A DNA stretch of 64,000 nt. Origin: Phormidium tenue FACHB-886 (GTDB taxonomy: Bacteria; Cyanobacteriota; Cyanobacteriia; Elainellales; Elainellaceae). Position numbers and translations under genes: made by a program. Shown here one piece after another: positions 43,737-51,437 of this stretch (its first letter is position 1; every line of letters begins with the position of its first letter). Under the pieces are notes generated by a model. That model made no database searches. It saw only the letters and a list, made by a program, of their open reading frames with translations, and was not told the DNA's origin. The stretch spans positions 186,001 to 250,000 of the forward strand of contig NZ_JACXWX010000006.1 of NCBI RefSeq assembly GCF_014764505.1, written 5' to 3'.

Positions 43737-44558
43737 TCACGATATTCCGCCCGTCACCTCAAGGTTGAATCCTGTGATGTAGCTAGCTTCCTCACTCATT
43801 AAAAATGCGACGCCGCTAGCAACCTCTGCCAAGCTTCCTAAACGGCGCATGGGCACGGAGTTAATCATCTGCTGCTCTACGACTTTTGGATCGGGGTCGA
43901 AGTACTGTGAGTTCGTGGCTGCCTGCAATTCGGTCTGCCGAGTCCACATATAACCCGGGCCGATTAAAGCAGGCGAAAGGGCATTCACCCTGATTTTAAA
44001 CGGAGCTAAATCTTTAGCTGCGGTCTCCGTCATGCCAATTACGGCAAATTTGGATGCTGCATAAGCCAACATATTTGGCGGACCAACGACGCCTGCATGG
44101 CTAGCCATATTGACAATCGCCCCGCCGCCCGCATCTCGCAAATGGGTGGCCGCGGCTTGCAGCACGTGGTAGACCCCAACGACGTTAATGCTGATTACCT
44201 TTTGAAAATCTTCAGCCGGATAGTCCTCGGTTTTGGCAAAAACACCTTGATAACCAGCATTATTGAACACATAGTCAATGCGTCCGATCTGGCTGACAGC
44301 GCGATCGAAGGCTTTAGTGACTTCATCTGGATCGGTAACATTGCAGCGAAAGGTAGCAAGTGGAACCTGATGCAGTTCCAGTGCAGCAGCAGCTTCTGAG
44401 AGTTTGGCTTCGTTTAGATCCAATAGCACAATCGCTGCGCCATAGCTGGCAAATCGCTGAGCAGTAGCCTGTCCAATATCTCCCGCACCTCCTGTAATTA
44501 GAATCGTTTTGCCTGCAAAGTCGTAGGTTGCTTTAGCTGTGCCTGTTTGAGCTGTCAT
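43737..44558 (-). CDS. short-chain dehydrogenase, probable polyol dehydrogenase
   Basis: A 273-residue classical SDR. The dinucleotide motif TGGAGDIG (22-29) and Asp47 after the second strand indicate NAD(H) preference. The catalytic residues are Ser153, Tyr166 and Lys170 (YAASK), with NNAG at 99-102. In this locus it probably oxidises sorbitol, xylitol or arabitol to a ketose, like SmoS of Rhodobacter; the exact substrate is inferred from context. It is the first gene of the leftward operon and faces the transporter operon across a 167-bp promoter region. Confidence 0.9.
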   Translation of the reverse strand: MTAQTGTAKATYDFAGKTILITGGAGDIGQATAQRFASYGAAIVLLDLNEAKLSEAAAALELHQVPLATFRCNVTDPDEVTKAFDRAVSQIGRIDYVFNNAGYQGVFAKTEDYPAEDFQKVISINVVGVYHVLQAAATHLRDAGGGAIVNMASHAGVVGPPNMLAYAASKFAVIGMTETAAKDLAPFKIRVNALSPALIGPGYMWTRQTELQAATNSQYFDPDPKVVEQQMINSVPMRRLGSLAEVASGVAFLMSEEASYITGFNLEVTGGIS

Positions 44559-44653
44559 TTCTGCGATTCCTTTTGCCGCTGTTGGTAAATAAATATTGCA
44601 AATATCCTGCTGCTTTTCAGAATTTTCATCGAGATCGATATATTCTTAGATTA

Positions 44654-44669
44654 TTGAGCATTTGTTCAA
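44654..44669. promoter_or_regulatory. candidate operator 1 of the polyol locus
   Basis: TTGAGCATTTGTTCAA is a near-perfect dyad (one mismatched pair). It lies 57-72 bases upstream of the binding-protein start and 96 bases upstream of the dehydrogenase start. Confidence 0.55.
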
Positions 44670-44670
44670 G

Positions 44671-44690
44671 GTTTGAGTATTTAATCAAAC
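44671..44690. promoter_or_regulatory. candidate operator 2 of the polyol locus
   Basis: GTTTGAGTATTTAATCAAAC is a 20-bp dyad with the same TTGA-N8-TCAA core as operator 1. The two cores are offset by 19 bases, close to two helical turns, suggesting cooperative binding of a dimer or tetramer. Confidence 0.55.
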
Positions 44691-44725
44691 TTAACAACAT
44701 TCTTCTTAAAGAAAGGAGTGATGCG

Positions 44726-46072
44726 ATGCGTATACCCCGCTTCGCAAGGTTTTTTATTGCACTTTGCGTTGGTTTTTTTCTAGTTCAGCTGCATGCCTGT
44801 TCGGGCAATAGAACGACACAAGCTGACGGAAAAACCACATTGACGATCGCCACGGTTAACAACGCCGATATGGTGGTGATGCAAAAGTTATCTGACGAAT
44901 TTGAAAAAGCTAATCCCAATATTGGTCTTAACTGGGTGGTGCTGGAAGAGAATGTGCTGCGTCAGCGTGTGACAAACGATATTGCCAACAAAGGCGGACA
45001 GTTCGATGTGCTGACGATCGGCACCTACGAAGCGCCGATCTGGGGCAAACGCGGCTGGTTGAAATCGTTTGATCAGTTCTCTGCCAACTATGACGCGAAT
45101 GACATTCTCAAACCCGTCCGCGAAGGGCTGTCTTATGAAGGCAAGCTCTATGCGCTGCCCTTCTATGGCGAGAGTTCCATGCTGTACTACCGCAAGGATC
45201 TATTTCAGCAAGCGGGCATTACGGTTCCAGAACAGCCTACCTACAGACAAATCAGCGAGTGGGCAGGTAGAATCCACAATCCGAACGAGGGTGTATACGG
45301 GATGTGCCTGCGTGGGAAACCCGGTTGGGGAGAGAATACGGCATTCGTCAGCACCATGGTGAATACCTACGGCGGACAGTGGTTTGACGCCAACTGGAAC
45401 CCGCAACTCACCAGCCCTCAATGGCGTAGCGCCGTTAGTGACTACGTTAACCTATTGAAACAATATGGTCCGCCTGGAGCTAGCTCTAACGGCTTTAATG
45501 AGAACCTGGCTTTGTTCTCAACGGGCAAGTGTGGCATGTGGGTGGATGCCACCGTTGCAGCGGGTCTGCTGTCTAATCCTCAAGAGTCACAGGTGGCTGA
45601 TAAAGTTGGCTTTGCCCGTGCACCTGTGCAAACGACGCCGAATGGCTCTAACTGGCTGTGGGCATGGTCACTTGCCATTCCGAGTACGTCTAAATCGCCT
45701 GATGCTGCCCAAAAATTTGTGGAGTGGGCAACGTCTAAAGACTATATCCAGCTTGTAGCTCAGCAAAACGGTTGGATTGCTGTACCACCAGGTACACGTG
45801 CCTCGACCTATGCGAATCCGGAGTACAAAAAGGCAGCTCCCTTCGCTGATATCGTGCGGAAGTCGATCGAATCTGCAACTCCTGGTCAAACCCCGACCAA
45901 ACCCTATGTAGGCATTCAATTTGTCGGTATTCCAGAGTTCCAGGCGATCGGTACACAGGTGGGTCAAACGCTGGCATCGGCGTTGACGGGTCAGGTCTCT
46001 GTAGACCAAGCCTTACAGCAAGCTCAAGCTGCGACCACAAACACCATGAAAAGTGCTGGCTACATTAAGTAA
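44726..46072 (+). CDS. polyol/sugar ABC transporter substrate-binding lipoprotein
   Basis: A 448-residue exported binding protein of the MalE/SmoE cluster B type. The signal peptide ends in a lipobox (VQLHAC). Family motifs include FDVLTIGTYEAPIWGKRGWL and YALPFYGESSMLYYRKDLF. The sequence resembles sorbitol/mannitol-binding SmoE proteins. The ATG at 44726 is chosen because AAAGGAG lies just upstream and the signal peptide then starts directly; a longer frame from 44573 would run through the operators. It is the first gene of the rightward transporter operon. Confidence 0.92.
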   Translation: MRIPRFARFFIALCVGFFLVQLHACSGNRTTQADGKTTLTIATVNNADMVVMQKLSDEFEKANPNIGLNWVVLEENVLRQRVTNDIANKGGQFDVLTIGTYEAPIWGKRGWLKSFDQFSANYDANDILKPVREGLSYEGKLYALPFYGESSMLYYRKDLFQQAGITVPEQPTYRQISEWAGRIHNPNEGVYGMCLRGKPGWGENTAFVSTMVNTYGGQWFDANWNPQLTSPQWRSAVSDYVNLLKQYGPPGASSNGFNENLALFSTGKCGMWVDATVAAGLLSNPQESQVADKVGFARAPVQTTPNGSNWLWAWSLAIPSTSKSPDAAQKFVEWATSKDYIQLVAQQNGWIAVPPGTRASTYANPEYKKAAPFADIVRKSIESATPGQTPTKPYVGIQFVGIPEFQAIGTQVGQTLASALTGQVSVDQALQQAQAATTNTMKSAGYIK

Positions 46073-46146
46073 ACCTTAGGCAATTCATGCGTCGTGCTTC
46101 ATACGGCGTATGAATTGCTTGGATCTCAGTCTTCTAATCTTCTGCC

Positions 46147-47064
46147 ATGTCTTCTTCAGCCGTTTTACAAGATCCGAAAACGCCGCGCACCTCGCGCAGA
46201 TCTAGGCGGCAGGCAAGTACCTTGCCGCTGGTCGCACCTTCGGTGATCGCACTTTTGCTGTGGATGATTGTGCCGCTCGCGATGACCGTCTGGTTTTCGT
46301 TTCAGCGGTACAATCTCATCAATCCTGACCTCCAAGGATTTGCTGGTTTTGATAACTTTACCCGTCTTCTCAGCGATGGCTCGCTGTGGACTTCGATCGG
46401 TATCACGCTGGTTTTAGTAGGCTCTGTTTTAGCAATCACCATTGGGCTAGGGACTCTCCTAGCCGTTTTATTTAATCAAGAATTTTGGGGACGCAGCATC
46501 GCTCGTGTCTTAGCGATCTCCCCTTTCTTTGTGATGCCGACGGTCAGCGCCTTGATTTGGAAGAACCTGTTGATGCATCCCGTCAACGGCTTTTTTGCGT
46601 TCATCACCCGTTCGCTGGGTTTGGGAGCAATCGACTGGTTCGCCCAATATCCTTTGTTCTCAGTCATTCTGATTGTGTCCTGGGAATGGTTGCCGTTTGC
46701 GCTGCTAATCTTGCTGACTGCCATTCAATCACTGGATGACGAGCAGGTCGAAGCGGCACGGATGGATGGAGCCAAAGCGATCTCCATCTTCCGATTCATT
46801 ACGCTACCGCATCTGGGTCGGGCAATTGCGGTCGTGGCGATGATTGAGACGATCTTCTTCTTGACTATCTTTGCCGAAATTTTTGTAACGACGGCAGGAG
46901 GGCCGGGGTTGGCAACCACAAATCTGGCTTATCTGATCTATATGCGGGCGCTACTGGAGTTTGATGTCGGTGGTGCTTCAGCAGGTGGATTGATTGCCGT
47001 TGTGCTGGCAAACATTGTGGCGATTTTCCTGATGCGTTCAGTCGCTCGTAATTTGGATACCTAA
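46147..47064 (+). CDS. polyol/sugar ABC transporter permease (MalF-like)
   Basis: A 305-residue permease with six predicted membrane helices starting near residue 27 (LVAPSVIALLLWMIVPLAMT). The cytoplasmic EAA loop EAARMDGAKAISIFRFITLP contacts the ATPase. It lies 75 bases after the binding-protein gene and one base before the second permease. It corresponds to SmoF in the Rhodobacter system. Confidence 0.93.
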   Translation: MSSSAVLQDPKTPRTSRRSRRQASTLPLVAPSVIALLLWMIVPLAMTVWFSFQRYNLINPDLQGFAGFDNFTRLLSDGSLWTSIGITLVLVGSVLAITIGLGTLLAVLFNQEFWGRSIARVLAISPFFVMPTVSALIWKNLLMHPVNGFFAFITRSLGLGAIDWFAQYPLFSVILIVSWEWLPFALLILLTAIQSLDDEQVEAARMDGAKAISIFRFITLPHLGRAIAVVAMIETIFFLTIFAEIFVTTAGGPGLATTNLAYLIYMRALLEFDVGGASAGGLIAVVLANIVAIFLMRSVARNLDT

Positions 47065-47065
47065 G

Positions 47066-47887
47066 ATGGCACGTAAACCTTACCAAAAGCTCTTAATCTC
47101 GCTGCTGGGCTGGGCAGTTGCGCTGATTCTGTTCTTCCCCATTCTGTGGATGTTTCTCACCAGTTTTAAAACCGAAGTGGCTGCCGTTGCGTCAATTCCG
47201 CAGTTCTTCTTTCAGCCCACGCTAGAGAACTATACCACCATCCAAGAGCGCGCCAATTATTTCAGGTTTGCCGAAAATAGCATCATTATTTCCGTGGGTT
47301 CAACGCTGCTGGTGCTGCTGCTGGCGATTCCTGCTGCTTATGCGATGGCGTTCTTTCCCACCAAGCGAACAAAAAGCACGCTACTGTGGATGCTCTCAAC
47401 CAAAATGTTGCCGTCTGTGGGTGTTCTGGTTCCTATCTATATTTTGTTCCGCGACTCCAGCTTGTTAGATACCCGTATCGGGTTAATCTTGATCTACACC
47501 TTGATTAATCTGCCGATCGCCGTTTGGATGATCTATACCTTCTTCAAAGATGTACCCAAAGATATTCTAGAAGCGGGTCGCATGGATGGTGCAAAAACCA
47601 GGCAAGAACTGCTCTATGTGCTGTTGCCGCTGGCGCTTCCGGGTATTGCCTCAACCGCGCTACTTTCCATCATCCTGGCGTGGAACGAAGCGTTCTGGAG
47701 CTTGAATCTAACCACGACAAACGCGACTCCATTAACGGCGTTTATCGCTTCGTTCTCCAGTCCCCAGGGGCTATTCTGGGCGAAGCTTTCTGCCGCTTCT
47801 TCCCTGGCGATCGCCCCCATTTTGATCTTTGGCTGGATAAGCCAACGGCAGCTGGTGCGCGGTCTCACCTTCGGCGCTGTGAAGTAG
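47066..47887 (+). CDS. polyol/sugar ABC transporter permease (MalG-like)
   Basis: A 273-residue permease with six predicted helices (first at about 10-32) and the EAA loop EAGRMDGAKTRQELLYVLLP. It forms the heterodimeric channel with the upstream permease and corresponds to SmoG. A 144-base gap follows, containing three close GAACTT repeats (47951-47973), before the ATPase gene. Confidence 0.93.
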   Translation: MARKPYQKLLISLLGWAVALILFFPILWMFLTSFKTEVAAVASIPQFFFQPTLENYTTIQERANYFRFAENSIIISVGSTLLVLLLAIPAAYAMAFFPTKRTKSTLLWMLSTKMLPSVGVLVPIYILFRDSSLLDTRIGLILIYTLINLPIAVWMIYTFFKDVPKDILEAGRMDGAKTRQELLYVLLPLALPGIASTALLSIILAWNEAFWSLNLTTTNATPLTAFIASFSSPQGLFWAKLSAASSLAIAPILIFGWISQRQLVRGLTFGAVK

Positions 47888-48031
47888 GTGGAATTGAGTG
47901 CTGAGTTACACAGGCAGCCTGCCTGACTGTAGCCATCATATCCACGCGACGAACTTTGAACTTTTTTGAACTTTAAAGACTTTACTCCACCTATTCGCTG
48001 AAGTTTACATCACCCTTTAAAAGGAGCATTT

Positions 48032-49150
48032 ATGGCAACTGTGACCTTGAGAGATATTCGCAAGCGATATGCGGAGACTGAGGTACTCAAAGGCATTGAC
48101 TTGGATATCAAAGATCATGAGTTTGTTGTGTTTGTGGGCCCGTCTGGCTGTGGCAAATCAACGTTGCTGCGCATGATTGCTGGACTAGAGGAAATTACCG
48201 CTGGCGATCTGCTGATTGATAACGCTCGCTCCAATGATATTCCGGCGTCCGATCGCGGTTTAGCAATGGTGTTTCAGACCTACGCGCTGTATCCACATAT
48301 GACGGTTGCCGAGAATATGGCGTTTAGTTTGCGGCTGGCTGGCATTTCCAAAGCGCAGCGGCTCCAAAAAGCGCAGGAGGTTGCCAGAATTTTGCAGCTA
48401 GAGCACCTGCTAGAACGCAAGCCCAGAGAGCTATCGGGCGGACAGCGGCAGCGAGTGGCGATCGGGCGGGCGCTCGTCCGCAATCCCAAAGTGTTTTTGT
48501 TTGATGAGCCGCTATCTAACCTGGATGCGGCGCTACGGGTGCAGATGCGAATTGAGCTAGCGCGGCTGCACGATAGCCTGCAAGCCACCATGATCTACGT
48601 AACTCACGATCAGGTCGAAGCCATGACGCTGGCAGATAAGATCGTCGTGCTTCAGGGCGGATTAATTGAGCAAGTCGGTTCCCCGCTGGATCTGTACCAC
48701 CACCCCCGCAACCTGTTTGTGGCAGGGTTCATTGGCTCGCCCAAGATGAACTTCTTGCCGGCAACGGTAACAGGCATCAATGCATTTGAGGGCACGACTG
48801 TGCAGTTGGCAAATCGGGCAACGGTTACTGTGCCTGTGCAGCCCGGCTCTCTCTCTATTGGCGATGCCGTAACGCTAGGTGTTCGTCCGGAACATCTGCG
48901 GCTCACTCATCATGGTGGCACTGTGCAGGGCGAGATTTTGGTGGCTGAGCGCTTGGGTGGCGAAACCTATCTCCATCTCCAATCAGAGGGCGGTGACAGC
49001 CTGATAGTGCAAGCAGAGGGTAACAATACCAATCAGCTGCACGATCGCGTTTCTGTACAAGTTGATGGCGAGGTCTGCCACCTGTTCAATCTGCAGGGAG
49101 AAGCAATTGCCAAAACTCATTATTCTTCGGTTCCAGAAGCAGTGCAATGA
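48032..49150 (+). CDS. polyol/sugar ABC transporter ATP-binding protein (UgpC/MsmK/SmoK type)
   Basis: A 372-residue ATPase. It has Walker A GPSGCGKSTLLRM, the Q-loop VFQTYALYPHM, the signature LSGGQRQRVAIGRAL, Walker B VFLFDEPLSNLDA and the His switch THDQ. The C-terminal 130 residues are an MalK-type OB/TOBE regulatory domain. AAAAGGAG precedes the ATG. The stop overlaps the start of the mannitol-dehydrogenase gene by four bases (ATGA), indicating translational coupling. Confidence 0.95.
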   Translation: MATVTLRDIRKRYAETEVLKGIDLDIKDHEFVVFVGPSGCGKSTLLRMIAGLEEITAGDLLIDNARSNDIPASDRGLAMVFQTYALYPHMTVAENMAFSLRLAGISKAQRLQKAQEVARILQLEHLLERKPRELSGGQRQRVAIGRALVRNPKVFLFDEPLSNLDAALRVQMRIELARLHDSLQATMIYVTHDQVEAMTLADKIVVLQGGLIEQVGSPLDLYHHPRNLFVAGFIGSPKMNFLPATVTGINAFEGTTVQLANRATVTVPVQPGSLSIGDAVTLGVRPEHLRLTHHGGTVQGEILVAERLGGETYLHLQSEGGDSLIVQAEGNNTNQLHDRVSVQVDGEVCHLFNLQGEAIAKTHYSSVPEAVQ

Positions 49151-50628
49151 TCAACAGTAAACATTCTCTCAGACTGACAGAATCGGTTCTGTCTCAGTTA
49201 TCTAACGTTCGGGTGCCGCAGTACGATCGCCACACTGTCACGAATGGGATTGTGCATATAGGCGTGGGTGGGTTTCATCGCGCGCATCAGGCTGTTTATC
49301 TAGACGATTATTTTCATCAGAGTTCTGATAGACAGTGGGGAATTTGCGGGGTTGGGCTGCTGGAATGGGATCAAAAAATGCGCGATGCCCTGCAGTCGCA
49401 GGACTGCTTGTATACCCTGGTAGAACGATCGGCAGCAGGCGATCGGGCGAGAGTGATTGGCTCAATTCAGAAGTATCTGTACGCTCCTGACGATCGGCAG
49501 GCTGTGATTAATGCTCTTGCTGCACCGGAGTGCCGCATCGTCACGCTTACCATTACCGAAGGCGGCTACTACTACATCGAAGGCAGCGGTGAATTTGATG
49601 CAAATCACCCGACGATTCAGCATGATTTGCAGCACCCCGACCAGCCGATCGGCACCTATGGCTTTTTGGCAGCAGCCCTCGATCGGCGCCGCCAGCAGGG
49701 ACTCGCGCCCTTCACGATCCTGTCGTGCGATAACCTGCAGGGCAATGGCAATATTGCCCGCAAGATGGTGACGGCATTTGCTGAGCTGCGCGATCCAGCT
49801 TTAGCGAACTGGATTAGGGAAAACGTTGCGTTTCCTAACTGCATGGTGGATCGAATTACGCCAGCAACCACTAACGCCGATCGCGCTATGGTGACTGACC
49901 AGTTTGGCATTGAGGATGGCTTTCCGGTTGTCACGGAGCCGTTCATCCAGTGGGTGATTGAAGACCAATTCTGTGCGGGAAGACCTGCCTGGGAAGAAGT
50001 TGGCGTGCAGTTCACAGATAACGTGCATGCCTATGAGCTGATCAAGATTCGCCTGTTGAATGCTAGCCACCTGCTGATCGGCTATCTCGGCGAATTAGCA
50101 GGCTATCACTATGTGCATGAAGTGATGGGCGATCCGCTGTTTCGGGGAGCGATCGCCAACCTGATGGAAGAAGTCACCTCCACGCTGCAGCCCGTACCGG
50201 GAATGGATTTGACGGAGTATAAGCAAACTCTGATTGAACGGTTTGCGAACCCGAAAATCCAAGACCAGCTGCCTCGCCTCTGCCTGAATGGTGCGGCAAA
50301 GATGCCTAAATTCGTGTTGGGCTCGGTGCGCGATCGCCTTCAGCAGGGCAAATCTGTGCAATATCTCGGCTTAGTGGTTGCGGCCTGGTTCCGCTATCTT
50401 GCAGGTGTGGACGATCAAGGCCAGACGATCGGCATTGACGATCCAATGGCAGATATCCTGAGGCAGCGAGCAGGGACTTCAGACCCTAGCGCCTTACTCA
50501 GTCTCACCGAGATTTTTGGGGAGGATTTGCCACAGTCCAAATCGTTTGTGGAGTCGATTACGGTGGCGCTCCAGAGCTTGTTCGATCGCGGCACTAAGGC
50601 AACGCTGGCGCAATTATTGCATCACTAG
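49147..50628 (+). CDS. mtlK: mannitol dehydrogenase family polyol dehydrogenase
   Basis: A 493-residue long-chain zinc-independent polyol dehydrogenase. It has the N-terminal NAD-binding region GIVHIGVGGFHRAHQAVYLDD and the C-terminal catalytic motif KIRLLNASHLLIGYLG containing the Lys, Asn and His of the family. Such enzymes oxidise D-mannitol, D-arabitol or D-sorbitol to D-fructose or D-xylulose. It is translationally coupled to the ABC ATPase gene, so uptake and oxidation are expressed together. Together with XylB, D-arabitol is an attractive substrate, but mannitol or sorbitol are possible. Confidence 0.93.
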   Translation: MINSKHSLRLTESVLSQLSNVRVPQYDRHTVTNGIVHIGVGGFHRAHQAVYLDDYFHQSSDRQWGICGVGLLEWDQKMRDALQSQDCLYTLVERSAAGDRARVIGSIQKYLYAPDDRQAVINALAAPECRIVTLTITEGGYYYIEGSGEFDANHPTIQHDLQHPDQPIGTYGFLAAALDRRRQQGLAPFTILSCDNLQGNGNIARKMVTAFAELRDPALANWIRENVAFPNCMVDRITPATTNADRAMVTDQFGIEDGFPVVTEPFIQWVIEDQFCAGRPAWEEVGVQFTDNVHAYELIKIRLLNASHLLIGYLGELAGYHYVHEVMGDPLFRGAIANLMEEVTSTLQPVPGMDLTEYKQTLIERFANPKIQDQLPRLCLNGAAKMPKFVLGSVRDRLQQGKSVQYLGLVVAAWFRYLAGVDDQGQTIGIDDPMADILRQRAGTSDPSALLSLTEIFGEDLPQSKSFVESITVALQSLFDRGTKATLAQLLHH

Positions 50629-50640
50629 CTGGATTTACTC

Positions 50641-50675
50641 ATCCCCGCTGGCACTTGATTTGAGCCAGCAGGGAT
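50641..50675 (+). terminator. hairpin at the end of the transporter-mtlK operon
   Basis: ATCCC and GCTGGC (50641-50652) pair with GCCAGC and GGGAT (50664-50675) with one mismatch. There is no clear T-run after it, so it may be a transcript-stabilising hairpin rather than an intrinsic terminator. Confidence 0.5.
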
Positions 50676-50768
50676 GAACCTCTATCTAAAGTACGAGGTG
50701 ACCGCCTTAGCGATGAGGAAAAATAGGCAAGGCAATTACTGTCGATCTCGTTCTTTATTTTTCTTCCC

Positions 50769-51158
50769 GTGTGTGCCTCCCCAGCTTTCCGTATTCTTGT
50801 AGTAGACGATCTCAGCGATAACCTATTTCTGCTGCAAACTGTCTTGGAAGCAGAAGGATACGAGGTTGATACAGCAGATAGCGGTAGTTCAGCCTTGGAG
50901 AAAGTGAGAGATTTACCGCCCGACTTGATTCTGCTGGATGTGATGATGCCAGATATGAACGGATACGAAGTGACCCAGCAGATCCGGCAGAATCAGAGCA
51001 TCCCGTTTATACCGATTTTGCTGGTGACAGCTCATGAGGATGCTAACGCCATACAGGGATTAGCACTGGGTGCTAATGACTTTATTCGAAAACCGATCGA
51101 GCTTGATCATCTGCTGGAAAGAATCAAAACCTTTTTACAGTTCAGGCAAAATTCCTAA
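50769..51158 (+). CDS. single-domain response regulator
   Basis: A 129-residue receiver domain, with a GTG start. It has DD in ILVVDDLSD, the phosphoacceptor Asp in LILLDVMMPDMNGYEV, Thr/Ser in LLVTAHED and Lys in FIRKPIEL. There is no output domain. It lies 279 bases upstream of the hybrid kinase gene on the same strand, so the two may form one signalling pathway. Confidence 0.88.
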   Translation: MCASPAFRILVVDDLSDNLFLLQTVLEAEGYEVDTADSGSSALEKVRDLPPDLILLDVMMPDMNGYEVTQQIRQNQSIPFIPILLVTAHEDANAIQGLALGANDFIRKPIELDHLLERIKTFLQFRQNS

Positions 51159-51437
51159 TAGGAGCTAGCCCATTGCAAGATCGATCGAGACCAAAGCTGC
51201 AGCAAAGATCGTACAGCTACCACCAGAGCAGCGAGGACGAGGATATTTTTGTGGGGACTCTGCGTCTATGAAAATATTCTGTGCTTAATGGCAATAGCTA
51301 TGGCTCTGCCTCAGCACTTTTGTTCGATTTATATAACTGCATATATTTGTGTAATTGCTCTAGGTGAAGCTGATTTAGTGGGCTTGCGAGTAAAAATAAT
51401 TACAGAATTAGGTAAGACCCTTGGCTCCTGATGGCAG
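51159..51437. other. spacer between response regulator and hybrid kinase
   Basis: 279 bases with no gene, hairpin or repeat that I can support. A 60-codon frame from 51249 has no recognisable features and is probably chance. Confidence 0.4.
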
